From Panopea generosa (Eukaryota > Mollusca > Bivalvia > Adapedonta > Hiatellidae): a DNA stretch of 64,000 bases. The stretch spans positions 6,644,218 to 6,708,217 of the forward strand of contig CM055896.1 of assembly GCA_029582155.1 (NCBI GenBank). Reading direction: 5' to 3'. The notes under the pieces are model-generated. The model was not told where the DNA came from and ran no database searches. It worked only from the letters and a program-made list of their open reading frames with translations. This document shows positions 26,301 through 42,600 of this stretch, piece by piece. Position 1 is the stretch's first letter, and each line of letters starts with the position of its first letter. A program made the translations under genes and the position numbers.

Positions 26301-29300
26301 TACCTTGAGACCACAGGCTCGGATTACGCCCACAGATACACACACCTGGGCACCTGTCAGATTCTTGTTTGCTGCAGCAATGCTTGTCTCGTTCTGAAAC
26401 ATATTATTAACCTATTTGTGATATCTGGTCAATGATATTTATTTATTAGAGAATAATAGAGACAAGTGCAATCAGATATGTAGTATGGCACAGACAGTCA
26501 GTTGTATTTGTGTTGGATATCACAACTGACCCGACAGGGGTTGTCAATGAAAGAAGTTGATAATCCAATCAGTGATTGATACCGTTTCCTGTTTATAATT
26601 TTTCCTTAGACAAGCAAACGGTCTCTTAGCTATCACTGCTTTGAATTAAATTGTGTTTACTTGGACAACCAATGTCATATGACCATTGTCCGGAGCGATA
26701 GTCGCTCTCATGTCATATCAATTGACTTAAGAGACTAGTGCAGTCAGGGAGTGCACATGTTTTTCACCAATACATCCCCTCCCCCCCAATTATCATCACC
26801 TTCATCTGTGGTCGTATTCACCAACAATTCTTGAGAATATTCTTAGACTTTAGCTTGAAAATCAAAAGTTCAACCTTAGATATATAGTTTACTGTGATAG
26901 ATAAAAGGATTGTGAGAAATCTTCGGCTATATATTGTCACTACATGCTTACAAAGTTTGGTCTTAATACATGGTGTCTTAAAGTGTTTTTCAAAATTTAT
27001 TCTTGAGTTAAAGCCTAAGAATATTCTTAAGAATGGTTGATGAATACCACCCCAGCCCCATCATTAATTGATTTATATAAGCTATCCAGCTATGTCAGAA
27101 ATCATGCATCTTTTATAAAATTTGAAACTCAACTTTCACATAAATATACCTATGTAAAATAATGTTCTGTTCTCCATTAACACTACATTTACCTGTATGA
27201 CTTGTGTTTTGTAGTGTACGGTTACATCCATCAGGCCTGCATCTATTGACTGAGACTTGGCCTTCTCTGCCACCTTGTCTTGGTTATCACCCTGCACATG
27301 CGTCAGTGGGAAGGTGAAGGTCTGCACGGATGGCTCGCCCCGCTTCTGCATAGTTATCATAGCACAAAGTTTGGCAAGTGGAAGACTCGACTGAAATAAA
27401 AAATATACATGCAATAAAAATGACATTTCCCCCCAACATAAGACCAAATCATTCGAACCAGTTTTAGGTGTGTTCTTAAAATTTAAACATTCAATTAAAA
27501 TAAAGATTTCATCAAGATGCTCTTCCAGTAATAAACCAGAAATGTGTCTTGTCAACACGAATACTCTCGTTATTGATCGGACACCAATTATTTACTGAAA
27601 ATCAAGTAAAAAAGAGGGCCATAACTCCTGTAAAATTTGACCGACATTCACAATTTTCTACCTCTCCTATACAGTCAAACCTGTGTAAGTGGTCACCTCT
27701 ATTAATTAAGCAGCCACCTGTCTTAAACAGCCATATTTTCTATTTCCCATTTCCATGCTTTTAGAGTAAATTAATCTGTATTAAGCAACAACCTGTCTTA
27801 AAAGGCCACTTTTGATCCCTCCCTTGACTGGCTGCTTAAGACAGGTTTGACTGTATTTCATAATTATACAGGTACACACAAAATAATAATTTAATACATA
27901 GACCCTTTCAGAAGTTATTGCTTGGATACCAATTTGCTACTTTGGATGAACACACAAACGGACGGACAGGAGCAATGCTTAATTACACTTCACCACTCTT
28001 CAAACACTGGTTACACTTGCTCATCTTGAGAAGTGAAAATATCCTACTATACCTTAGCAATACACTGGTCCCTGACATTAGGGTGATAATAACGACACCA
28101 GAGTTCAAACGGCAGACCACCTGCTCCACCCCCTGTGTTAGCACATGCTGAAATGGACCAACAACAAAGTGATGTAAAATCAACAGAAATATATCAACAC
28201 AACAAGAGCTATTTGCAATGAATATTTTCTTGAATATTTAGCATCATTTTTATGTCATTAGGACTATCAGATGATCAGTTAACCTAATCACCATTTCCTG
28301 GGAGCACACCCATCTCAGAAAGTAAGTTATTAATTACTTTCCCACTTGAATTAGCAGTGAGATAAATGACAATGAGACACAATGCTGTATATCAAACATG
28401 TTTAAGATTGTGCCTGGGTGGAGATTGGAACTCACAACCCCTGGAATGATAGTCGTTGCACTATTGACTGATTTAACCGGGCCCGTATATTCACAATGAA
28501 AGGCTAAGACTATCTTAAGGTTCTTAATACTGAAAATTATATCCTCACCAGTGAGTAACTCTCTCTGCACTGGGGTTCCCTGTGGGAGGAGTATTCTATG
28601 GCGTGTCACATCATTAAACGTTGGGTCAGCTATACATAGGGTTGTCGCTGTGCGGAAAGCTTTCATTGATGGAACAGCTGAAGTTAAAAGATAAAAGAGA
28701 TTGATTTTATAAAGAACAAATTAAAAGTACTATTGTAATGCATTATTTTCTTACAATCAAAATATGATTGATGTATTCGGAGAACTTAAATCGGTTTTAT
28801 ATCTATGTCAAAAATACATATAATCTGAAACCATGATTGAAGCCTCTGAAAAAAGTGAACGTCAATTTTTACGTGAGCATTATACTACTTACCCATATGC
28901 ATGAACAGTTTTGCATTTTTATTTATTTAACCAATTTATGTATATATACATATATATATGAAAACCAAATATATTTCAACATCTTTCAGGTTCTGCAACC
29001 GCTTAATATGTATCTTTCCATACCATGCTTAAAAAAAAAAAAGATTTATATATAAAAATATATATATCTGGAGAGAGGCAACATATTAATGTATCTTTCA
29101 AAAAGTCAACATACAGTCAAACCTGTGCAAACAGGCACCTCTATTGTGAAATCACCTGTCTTGAGCAGCCATTTTTCTATTTGCCATATTTATACTTTCA
29201 GAGCAAATTAATTTGTATTAGTAGCAACCTGTCTTAAAATGCCATTTTCGCTGCTTCTCATGACTGGCTGCTTAAGACAGGCTGGACTGTATCTATATAT

Positions 29301-32300
29301 ATCAAGCAACATGTACCTGTTTAAAAACAACTATGTACATGTATAGCAAGAACATCACTGCTTAAGCTTACCATGTCTTATGACTGGGGCTCCAGGGGGC
29401 GTTGTTTGTTGTTGAGCAGGGAAGTGGTACTGTACAAAACAGTCTGCCTCACCCCAGATCATGGTGTCAAACAGGTTTAATCCTCTCACACCCTCAATCA
29501 CAATCTCAAATATGTGTTCCACTGTAAAATGTCAACATAAATCAACTGTTACTTACAGTTTATATTAATTTATTTTAGCTCAATTGCGAAGAAAGCTCAA
29601 AGCTTATAATATGAACTGCAAGAGTTCGCTACCTGGGTAGAACCAGTACTGAGTGTTGTTTTGAGAGGCATCATCAAGCTTGGGATCGAACCCGCAACCT
29701 TTTGCGTGAGTGAGTGGTCAACACTCAACCTACTACACTATTGCCTTGTTTTAAATTCAAACTTTTTGCACACAGATTTTGAAGATTTACATTGTATTAT
29801 TGCATGTAGCAACATTATACAACTAAAATGCATCCCCATGATTAACAATCATGGTATTTCTCCCCAGCTCAAGTGCTACTGGTCCAATCAAATCATATAT
29901 CTGTTTAATACCATGTAAAATATTTCCATTACAGCTGAATATTACGGAGCAGAAATTGGACTTTATTTTACACTAATGTCATTCCATTTTTTTCTTTATA
30001 GAGCTATTTCCATTTCAGAAACATCATTTTTAATAATCATTTTTGATAAAGAAAATTGCAAATTATTTCTTAAACCAACAAAGAGTATACATGTATTTCA
30101 TTGGACAACAGACATACATGTAGTGATATAACAAGGTATACAATAAATCTCCATACCAACACACTCTGTTCCAATCTGGGCAGGAACTGTTTCCCTTTGG
30201 TTGAGCAAATCTTGTCTGAAAATAATGTCACATATGTTATACGAATGGGCAACAATAACATTTTACAACAAAGGTTTCAGATTTTAATACTTTGCTGGAA
30301 ACCAATAATCTTGGTAGTGAGAGTGAGAATGTGCATTAAATAGTTCATCCATGGGAGGACCAACATTTTAATAAAAAAGTAATTTGGAGTTTATGTTGTG
30401 TATCCCCAGTACATGCAAGTTAAACAGTTAAAAAGCCCAATGCATCAGGTTCAGCCCAATTTGAAATTAGTGTCTAAGGTGGCCATTAAATCATTAACCC
30501 CATTTTGTATAGATAAAAAATCGAACCCAGGATCAGAGAGTTGTTGGTTTGATTCCCAACCACAGACATGGGTGGTTTCATTGTGCAAATCACATTATCT
30601 GCATGTGTTAAGTATTGATGCTACTGGCAGAAAGAGACTGAACAAGATTTAATATAAAGTTATAAAGAACTTGTTTCTAAACTCATGAAAAAAAACAAAT
30701 AAGTTTTAAACTAAAAAATAATGTACTATATATCTTTTCATACTTACCTTTCTAGGAAATGTTGAGGTCTCTCTGGGGCAGACACAGCTGACACACCCTC
30801 CGTCTTCATGCGCACCAAATGGGCAACCTGGGTATACAATACAGGCAGGTATACTACACATTCGTAATTTTTTACTTTTTATATAAAAATATGTATAAAG
30901 TTCATTTTACATTTTTTTCTTAAAACTAGAAATATGCATTTGAGACTAGATTATTTTGGATAATATTTCTATCACATCAATGCATTACTTTCTGTTGATA
31001 AACTGCCTGCCTGATAAACACAGGTGTACCATGTCAATGCAAGTTTATTAGGCACATGACGTCATTATGAATAATTATACATTTTGAACTAGACGGAAAC
31101 TCTACAGGCTCTATCAAAAGTTGGATGTTGATTTTCAATTTCATAAAGAAGACGAACTAGAAATATTGACATAATAAAGAGAATACGATAATGGTGTCTG
31201 ATATTATCAACTTCAGGTTCGGCACGAAAAAATCAAGGACCTGGCAGAGCCTTGTCTTGTTTTTTTTTTTCTTAGTCTCACCTGATAAAGTTGATAATAG
31301 CAGACAATAACATGGCATTCTCAATTAGGACGCCAAATTACCGTACCCCTCTCCTTATTCTTTACTTCATCGCTACTTTCATCAAATCATTCTTAACATA
31401 TTAAATTACTTGATATATATTAAATGTTTTTCATCCTGATCACTATTTGTATACATTTTGTCAGAAAGGGCTTATGTTGTTAGAACTACACCCTTTTGCT
31501 GATTTGTTATATATAAAGCAATAAAATATGTTTAAACTAAATCACAAAAAGAGAGTTAACTACCTATTGGTGTTATAACTGACACTTACCTGTTCAGCTG
31601 ACCCCATTGCCAGAAGGACGTTGATGTGACCAAACTGTGACCCACTGAATGGATCTATCACAGGGAGATAATTCTCCACGGCTATCACAGGATACTGGGA
31701 CTTGAGCAAGGCAGAACATATACGTTTGTCCCTGAACGACATGTAGAACTGATGTAAACTGAGTTTCACTATACCAACAAGCTGAAATAAAAAAAACAAC
31801 ATATTCAACTGTACAAATCGTGTAAAAACATGAAGAATCATAAACATATAAATTTCACAGTACAATAATGAAAACTTAAATATGAATATAAAGCATGAAA
31901 AAACAAATCACAACAAATTGCACATATTTAAAATCAATCTTGTAAAAACTTGAAATACAAACCCAGCAATATATTTGTATATATCATTTTTTACATTTTT
32001 TCATATAATGTACACAGATCAGGTCCACAACATCTGACATGAAAGGCAGAGAAAGGCTTTACCATAAGTTTAGCATAAATAATATATTGAATTTAAATTA
32101 AAGATATACAAACAAATTATTTTAGATTGATTATGAAGAAAGCTTTGCCATTTTGTGAATCACTCTTATGTTTTCTGGGTAGAACCAATGGGTGTTGTTT
32201 TCCCATCATAGCTTGGATCAGACAATTAGTTAGAGTACCTGGCACCCTACGCACAACACCAAAGTCTCCTTATCCATTTCTCAGCCGGGCCTGATTAGCT

Positions 32301-35300
32301 GTCGGTTACGCGGCTTACTATCAATCCTGGGGTCGTGAGTTTGAATCCCCGCCCGGCAACAGTCTCGGTATTGATTGATATACGACATTGTGTCTCATTA
32401 TCATTTGTCTCTCACCGCTGATTCACGTGGAGAAGTTATCAGTTACTTGTGAAGATGGGGTGTGCTCGAGTACTGGTCAACCTTTCAGGATCCCAGGAAA
32501 CAGTGGTTAGGTCAACTGATCGTCTGTTAGCCCTTGATGGCATAAAAATGACGCTAAATATTCAATCAATCAATCAATTATCCATTTCTTTTTTTTATAG
32601 GTTGTTTATTACCTTATCATTATCAGCTGATGTTTTCTTATCCCACACTTCTATGATCATGAAATTGTTCTTTAATCTCTCCAGTAAAGACTGGGACATC
32701 AACACAGGAGCAACCTGGCAAATGTAAATTGTTACAATTGGTAATATGGCAGTAATCACCTATATTGTTTTGTCAGCCAAAACCTAAAATACAATACATA
32801 ACTCTTGTCATCTTTCCGTGACAAAGCTAGAATTAATAAATTCTATTAATTGATATAAACCCATAGTAAATTGTACAGAAATTTTCAATTATTCATCTGC
32901 ATACATGTACCTTACTTAAATTGTCTATGGACCATTTCAATATAACACTTTGTAAGTAAAGATTTCCCATTTAAACCAGATGTTAACTACTTCACTTAAA
33001 TAATGATTTAATTAATAGATACTAACCTGCTGAAATTTAAACTGGGGTTCACTTGTACCCCAGCAAACGGCACTATGTACAGACTCGTCACACCAAAACA
33101 TTCGACAAACCAAGTATGTGTTCCGTACACACAGATCGCGTGCTCTAACACCTGCAAGTAAAGTTAAGAATCACACAAAAATTTAATGAAACACATGAAA
33201 TTAATAACTGAATAACCAATATCATAAATATCTTAATGTTAACTAATTTATGGAGTTAAAAAATGATCATGTGTTGTAAATCTTACTTTATTGAAGTATT
33301 CTTTCCATCATCAAATTTTTATTGAATTTTAATGCTTTTCTGGCGATACAAAACACCCAAATATTTATATTTTTTAAAGACTTATTAGAAAATAAATACC
33401 GAGTTACATTTATGCCTGAAACTGTTTTATAAAGCAATTTAATGACATGAAATCAGAAAGAGTGTATGGGGTTACCTGGTGCAGTATGTGCGGAAGGTTG
33501 CAAAAATACTGGATGTCTCTTGGCTGCCACAAGAGACGGTACACCCTGCATATGAATGCTCTTCCCGTCAGGAATCAGAAGTGCTGTATGTAGGGTCAAT
33601 GTCTGAAACACAGAGACAACATTACAGAGTGAGCATCCAAACCCAGACCTGCCAACACTATCAAGTAAAAAAAAGAAGAGTAATAGCATTTTTCTTTTTT
33701 CATTAGAGTTGCCTTTCTATCTATTATCTCAATGTTGTAATTACGTTTTTTTCGCCATGGTTTGTTTTTCTGTCTAGTCCTTTCATTTAAATGCTCTATA
33801 TCGTAGACTGAGACAGTACAAGTAACAGCAAAACTTGAAATTTAAGGCTTTACTAAAACACTGAAGCCGGTCGCATTCAGGATAATAGTGAAGCATTTTT
33901 AAAAAAAAAAAAAATCTTAATTTTGAGCATAAATGCATAAACCTGTAATTTAACTCATAAAACCGTACAAACTATGCCTAAATCATAATAGTTGGCAGAT
34001 CTGCAAACCTAAGTAAGTTTTAAATTTTATAACTTCAGGGAATATTTAATACACATCAGTATATAAAACAAGAGGGCCACATTTGCCCTAATTCTCTCAC
34101 CTGCAGCAGGAGCCAATGCCAAAGAAGGAAATTTTTGACTTTGTAAGGATGTATCTATATTTGGTCTGTTGAGATGTTATGTATATATAACTAGTACTCG
34201 GTAAGTTCGGTGCACGCAAAATCAAATAACTTAATATTTGATGATTCAACAGTCATTCCAGCATTTATTGTCTGATTTAGCCGGTTTACAAGCTCTCGGC
34301 CAAGACAGTTTGATTAAATAACTACCGCATAAGTTTTAATAAGATCAAACGAAAAGTGCGATAGCTAGAATGCACACATCAAATAACACAATGTAAAACT
34401 TACCTCTGCTGACTGCTGGCTGATACTGGGGTTTTGTAACACAGTCTGGTCACCATGGTAATGTTGTACAGATACTGGCAGAGGGATGGACAAACCTGCT
34501 GGCTCTAAAACAGCAGATACTGGCGTTCTCGGTCGACCTCGACTTTCTGAAATGTTAAATTTAAGCTAGTTTAAATGGGTTTCAATGATCAGTTAATGTC
34601 TTTAAGAATCCCAACTGAAGTTAAACACAGTATCATCACACATTTTTTTGAAACTGTTGTTATACTTACTGTATTAGAATAAATGGATACGCGTGTAGAA
34701 CCAATATCAGGTGACAAGATGCAGTTTTATATTTTCAACTTAATATTATTTAGAGTCAAACCTGTGTTAGTGGTCACCTCTATTATGCAGCGACTTGTCT
34801 TAAGTAATTACATTTGCTATTTACCATTTCTAAGCTTTCTGAGCAAATTAACCTTTATTAAGCAATAACCTGTCTAAATAGGTCACTTTTGCTCCTTCCC
34901 TTAGCTTCCTGCTTAAGACAAGTTTGACTATTGGCAATTAAAGAATAAAAAATTTATAATACCTACCTAACCCCCGGGGAGCACCATGTGCAGGTTCTGT
35001 GACACTGACTTTCTGGGATACAACTGGAGGTACTGGTGGTTTAGGAGCAGCCTGAGGAACAGTGGGGGTTACTGCTATGGGAACTATTTTGGCTTTACCA
35101 GTCATTTCAGCCAATTTAGTTTTAGCAAGTGCCGTAGGAAATTCCTTACTGTCTGATGCCAGCTCCACAACAAGCTAAAAATATAACATTTATATGTGGT
35201 TAACTATCATTTATATACAATAATCAAGTAGAAGACATGTACAACATCAATTAAAGGCCACTAACGGTAAATACAATGAAGATTATTGTACGCAAATGTT

Positions 35301-38300
35301 CCATCATTCCAAAATACAAAAGAATGCCTTTATAATACGACATCTGAATCTGATTATTTATCTTCATTTTTACGCCATTGAGGGCTAACAGATGATCAGT
35401 TAATCTAACCACTCTTTCCTTGGACCAAAGGTTAACAAGTACTAGTTCTTGAGAAAACTCATCACCGCAAGTGATAACTTTCCCACTTGAATCAGAGGTG
35501 AGACGAATGACAATGAGACGCAATGTTGTATATCAATCATCACAGAGACTGTGGTTGGGCGAGGATTTGAGATCACATCCCCTGTATTGATAGTAATATG
35601 CGCTACCAGCTGAGCTAACCGGGCCCAGCGATAATAATACAATGTACTGGTAGTTCTATTTGCAATTATTCCAATAATGAGATCAAATCAAGCTTTTATT
35701 TTTAGCACACAGTACCATAACTGACAGGAACAGCTGTTGTACATTAGACACTCCTCCGAAAACTCTTAGGGAGCAGAGCTTAGGGGCTTTAAAGTACCAA
35801 TGAATGTAATGAACATGCTTCAGTTTAAAAACAAAATCAACAAATGTATAGATACCTTCAATGCACCAATGAGACCATCTTGTCCGACCTTAGATCCATT
35901 CAGTGACGTGTTTCCCGCTCTATCTGATTCCCGAACGTCAATGTCCCGACCTACGTACAGACTCTCTGACTTGAGTATAGATTTCAGTGGTACGCCACAG
36001 CTTCCAATTAATGAAGGCTACAATTAAAAAAAAGTATGTACGTATGAACATTTGTGAGAAAAGTCTGAGATATATGGTACTTGTGAAACAGTGCAGGAAG
36101 CATGGGTTTTCAACACAATACCGGGTATACCGGCAGCCACTTCTTCTACTTCCCATGCCTATGCTTTCAGAGCAAATTAACCTGTATTAAGCAACAACTC
36201 GTCTTAAAAGGCCCCTTTTGTACCTTCCCTTGACTGATTGCTTCAGACATATTTGACTATATAAGCCATCCAGATGTATTAGCTGATAAATATCTCCGAT
36301 TCATGAACTGTCGCTTCTTATATAACTGGTGAACTTTCTCACACATTATGTGTTAAGATAAAGCTGGACTCGAATCAAAGACCACAGCACAGAGAGCTGA
36401 GTGATTCATGATGATGCCTTGAAACTACTCATTCAATCAACTGAGGCAAAAATGATCTAATGCCTAAGATATATCGCCAAATTTAATCAACAATATTTAC
36501 AAAATTCCATAATATAACTAAAACTTTATCAGACTATAGTTAGTACATGGTTTTAGTATTACATTTAGAAGCCGTTTATAGCCTTTCATTGGCACTAAGA
36601 TTTTTTTAACTCAAAAAGGTATACAAAATAAAAATAAGAAAAATATTTCCTCAAAAAATATCTTCTGTTAAAACTATTGTCAGACCAATTTTACCACCTT
36701 TGGACTGTATATTTTAATTAAAGCTGCATAGATAAATTTCCATATGGATCAATGATTTATATTTATATGAAATCTCATCATCATAATTCAAACTGATTCT
36801 GTGTATCAAGTAGAAATACTAATATTGATCTTTTCCATTCCTAAAACCCTTCACCCTAATTATATGTATAAATGTTATTCGACTAACCACTTAACTATCC
36901 ACTTAACTATCCAAGAACACAATTCAGTTTTAATATCAAATCATACATAAACACTATCCTTAACCACAGGTACAGACATAAGGAGAATTAAGAAATTATA
37001 ATACTGACCACTTTCTGTCCAGCTATTCTTGAGTAAACCTTGAATACAAGAGCTGACTTCCACCATCGTTCCACTGCATTACCATCAAACATCACAGGAA
37101 ACACGGATCTATGGTTGAAACCCACCACTACAAGGGAGTTACATTATTATTAATAAGTGCGGAGTGCATGTAGAGGTAGAGGGATTCAAGGGATGTTGGT
37201 TTATTCCCTGAAAAGGGCCATGTGTTGTTTGCTTAGAGACATTTTATATGCATATGCTTAATACTGGTTGTACTCAGAAGGACTTAAGGCGTGATTTGTA
37301 TAATTTGTAAAAACATGTTATACAATCAGTGTTATATATTAAGTTTCAACTTCTGTTTAGTATGATTTGTATAATAAATGCAAACTTACTATAGGAGTTT
37401 ATTCCTACATCAAGAATATATTATTGCTGTTATCCTACTCCTTATAGAGTGATTCATGAAGGTTGTATACAATACACATCTGAATATGACATACATCTAA
37501 TGTTTTAAACGTATTTATTTGACTTTGATAGAGAAACAGGTTATTACAACTTAGATAATTCACGCTCAAGGTCTTCCTAGGTAGACCCAGTATTATGCAC
37601 ATGCGGATAAAGTGTCTTGCTCAAGGACACTATGCATATCTGTAGCGGAGGATTGAACCCATGACCCCACCCCCTCACAAATCCTGTGTATAGTGTTCTA
37701 TCACTGAACCACATGCTTCACATGTAATGAAGCCTTATATTACAGCACTGGTTACAGTCAATAATTGTCTTATTTAAACAGACTGACCATTTTTCTTCAA
37801 TTTTTTCATTATTTTAAATAAGAAAACAGATAAATGGCGATTTATAACAAACTTGCTGTTAAAATGTCCTATAGCATATTTTGTTCACATCAATTTAAGT
37901 TTGTTTTTTTCTTACCTGAACCCTTAATGTTCCTAGAAACGACCCTCATGACCTCTGTTGCCATGGCATTAGGTGAGTATTTATCTCGTGAGGTAGCTAC
38001 AACTGGAAACTGGTATTCTATGAAATATGTACTGAAATAAAAAAGAAAGAATATCATATTGAAACAAATCATTCAACAGTAAGAAAAAGATTTAATCTCA
38101 CAATAACAAATTATATATTTATCTACAAAAAAAAGGATAACATGACTGCATGGCTCTGATGCCATATATCCTTTATTATATTAAAAGCAACTGTGGTAAA
38201 AGATATATTGGTGTATAAAGATTAAACAATTTGTCAATGTGTTACGAGTAGAAAGCAAGAAAAAGAATCATTATGGTATTTACAGTTTACATTTCTATTA

Positions 38301-39595
38301 ACAAATTTTAAATATTAGTTTTAATCAACCTGTATTAAGAAGCCACCTGTCTCAAGAGGTCAATTTTTCTTCTTTTCCTTGAGTGGTTACTTTAGACAGG
38401 TTTGACTGTATTAATGAATTTAAGACAACAGACAACCACTGACAAGTATGAAAGTCTCTTACCAAGGTTTCTTTGCTTTTGGAGATGGTCTCGGAGGTTT
38501 CATTCCGTACTTTGACCTTGGTTTAGCTTTACTTGATGAGGTGTCTAAATCCTGTCCAATCAGCTGCAAGTTTTCGATAGTTACCCTGGCAACATGGACT
38601 CTACCCAGCAATGTAAGACGCTCTACGCTCAGTCCATCAATGGAATGTGCTTTTTTCTTTTTGGTAATGTTATCTGATAAATTATAGGAATTATGTTAAA
38701 TTAAACTATTGACAGGTATAAAGTATCTAATACACACTCAGGGACTTTGAAAATGCACCACTTGCATACAGGTAATCTTAGTGCAGAAAATAACATCCGA
38801 TTTCAAAGAAAGTTTGTATACGTTAAGAGCGCCATCTCTGTCTTCTACTGTCAAAATTTCATGACCGACACTTGAAGTTTTGATGCATTTTTTTCAATTT
38901 TTGAAGCTTCCCCCAAAAGTGAAAACTCAAAGGCGTCAATAAAGAGTTCATGAACCATTCGCCTGGATGAACAATTTTTTTCAATATTCCTGTTTATATA
39001 ACTCAACTTGGACTCTGCACAATAAATGTGTTTTGTATTATTTAAATTACTACCAGAAATGTACTTTGTTACACTGTCAGTAAACTGTTTACCTTTGGTA
39101 GGTGGTTCCTCTATGTCTGATGGCACCATGTCAAAAGAAACTCTGGAAGACTCGGACCTGGGCGTACTAGCTGTACTCCGGGCATCACTGTCACTACACT
39201 CACTAGCACTTGCTCGCGAACGAGATTTGGATCCCCTTCGCTTCTTGCCACTTCCTTTACGCTTTAATTTTAATCGTGATTTACGTTTTGGAGTTCTTAC
39301 AGTTTTTGATTTTTTAGATTCAGGTTCTGGGAAGGCAAGATTTAGACTGGACACTGACGAGGCTCTAGAAGGAGGTCTCTGGAAATGTACAAGATGATTC
39401 AAGATAAAGATACTATTAACAAGACTGTTGTTTCTTACAATATTGGCCATTAAAAGTGAGGGTCATAAAAATTTACATAATATTGAGTACTATATTTTAT
39501 AGGAAGATGTGTAAAAAAATTCCTAGATACAGGTATACTTAATAAATTGTATTACATTTGAGGGTTTGAACCAGTTTAAACAGTTTACAAACAGA

Positions 39596-39633
<38 letters not shown>

Positions 39634-42600
39634 CATATATATATATATATATTTTTTTTTTTCATATTAAACAAAAAGCAGGTTAATGAAGGTTATTTAT
39701 AACATGCATGGACCCAGAGACCCTATTTTTGCTATCTCTCATATTGTACCCTGGAACTAATTAGCGCTTGATTATCTAACCACCTTAATGAAGATGACAA
39801 AAACAAAAGACAGAATGGACATCCTACCCCACTGCAGAGATAGAAAATATTCCTAATAAACTTTCAACAACATTTCAAAATTTCATATTTTGAAGTAATT
39901 AACTATTTGTTACACCAACCCTGTTGTCTGCATCTTCCATGTTTTCATGTCTCATCTTTAATCTCGTTTCATCACAACTCAAATCACTAAGATCATCCGA
40001 GGAGGCCTGGTGCTTGTAGAATAGTTCATTAAGGATTGATTCGTTGTGTATGGGGTCCTCTTGGTCACTGACTATATCATCATCACCTGAGATACTGTTG
40101 TTGGGGCTTCCGTGAAGATTTTTTAATAACTGTATAAGGAAAAGCACATATAGTTAGATTGAATATTTAGGGTAATTTTTATGCCATCTTGGGCTAACAG
40201 ACAATCAGTTTAACTAACCACACCTTCCTGGGATCCTGGTAGGTTAACCAGTACTCGAGCACACACAACTTTGTAAGTAACCGAAAACTTTCCGAGTTTC
40301 CACTTGAGTCAGCGATGAGAGACAAATGATAACGAGAAGCAATAATTGGTCTAAACTTAAATCACTTTCATGGATCTCTCATACAATTCTTACATCTACA
40401 ATCATCAAATCAAATTTAAACATTATAAGGTTTATTTATAACAGATTGAATTGTATGATTGTCGCACAAGGCAAAATTCTGACTTTAATTTACTATAAAG
40501 TGACAACCAGAATTAATGGCTGTTTAGTATATATACTATTTTTACCCTAATATCATCTGTAAGCTGTCCCCCAAACACCAGATCCACAGCTGCGTCCTCG
40601 AGGTTATTTTCATCTGTCGTTGGACCATGGAGTTTCTCTGCTCTTAATATTTCACGGAGAAAACTTCCATTCATACTCCTGCAATAATAAATAGGCATAT
40701 ATATATATGTGGCAACTTTTCTACGTATACATCTAGTATTTTAAGATATCTCGATAAATAATGGATAAACTGGATAGACATGAGCTGAGCTGTAACATTA
40801 ACAATCAAGTACCCTCTAAATGAAAAATCACAAACGCTACTGACATGTTCCTAAGTATGATTTAATATTCTTAATAATATTGTTATAAAAAGAAGGGATG
40901 CATAATATGCATGGTAGCGCTATATCCGGTTAAAACACAGTATTTAAAGCCGACGTTTTACAGGAGGGTTTTAAAAGCTACAATCCAAACATGACGATTT
41001 TAATGCAAGAAAATTTATCAGCCCCAGATAAGAACTGACTGAATAGGGTGAAAACTCTTCAAAATTAAAATAATTGGGTGAAATCTTATAATCAAAGATT
41101 TAATTGGGTGATTTTCACTCAGGTAAACGAGACCATTAAGTGGACCTGCAATGTCAAACACAATATAAACATTTGTATGGTTCATACAGGATTTCACATG
41201 CAAGCATTACCACAGCACTAATACCTAGTAATTTTGCACTTGTGAGTTGATCATTTACCTGATTGACATATTGGATTCATTTCCTGCTGGGAGGACACTA
41301 GCTGAAGGTTCAGTTTGCATTTCATGTGCCCCAGGTTTATCTGTATTTGCCTTGGAGTCCAGGGCAGACACGATCATCTGTTCACGCAGTTTGTTACCTC
41401 TGTCTAGTAGAACTGACAATAAATCTGAATTACTTCCAGCTTGTGCTTGCGAGGTATGGCTTGGTGGATAATTTTCTGAAATTGATGCGGTATCTTGATC
41501 ATTACATATTCATGTATTCCCCAATAAATAACCTGATCATCTCATATACATAAAACATATTCCCCTGAATAAATGCACTGGGCACTCAAGGTTAGATAAA
41601 GCAATTGTTATGTTTCCAGGGTATGTTTTCCTTTATAATACAGTGGTACCAATATATCATAATATGGAGGCATTCACTTCTTAAAAACATTATTCAAGAG
41701 AATACGGTAAAGAGGAAACTAAAGTTATAAAGAAGAAAACATTTTTTCAGTAGCAAGGATCCTAACTCGATTTAAGGCAAAGCCAATCCCATGTTAGGAA
41801 CTATACACATAATTTCTTGTGAATATAGGAATCTTCAGTTACTGAACGGAAATCATTTCAGGATAGACAGATTGATGGACTGTCAAACAATTTTGTATAA
41901 TACTACATCCCCTCGTTTTTTAAATAGTGGGACATGAAAAAATACATAGGTGGCTGTTTCATTTGGTTTTATACTGCTAGTGAAATTTCCATACACTAAC
42001 AGTGCTGGAAAAGTCCACTTATCCGCTCGCCCTTACAAGTGAACATTTGGTCAGGACGAGTAAGATTTAAGAAACTGACCATAACATTTCTTTGATTTTA
42101 AGCATTGAATTAAAAATGTTGGAAAGGGGGGACGGGTAGCTTTTATAAGAAATTTCAAGCCCTGTCAATCAACAACCCCTGGTATATTTTAATGAAATAG
42201 CTGTGAGCTTAAAATAATCTGCATGTTCCATAATATAGTGAAAATATGTATCCATATGGATCTATGTTTGTAATTGATTTTAACCAAAGTTTATCTTCTG
42301 AATACATATCACTGACATGCCAGTGAAATCATACTACCAACCTTTACTTGACTTCACCAGGTCACCAGCGGTGTTGGTTTTTATTACATCACCATTGGTT
42401 GTTATAGCAACAGTACTTCCATTTTCAATTGTTTGATATTTTCTCTCCACTGGGTCCGACTCATAATGCAGTCTTTGTCGTAAATCCTCTATATAGCCAT
42501 TTGTCAACCGTGTGTCCGCATTCTAAAATTGTAAGAATTTATATCATCAATAGCAACTGCATGCTTTGTAAATTTTAGTATTGCTTCAGGTTTTCTTTTG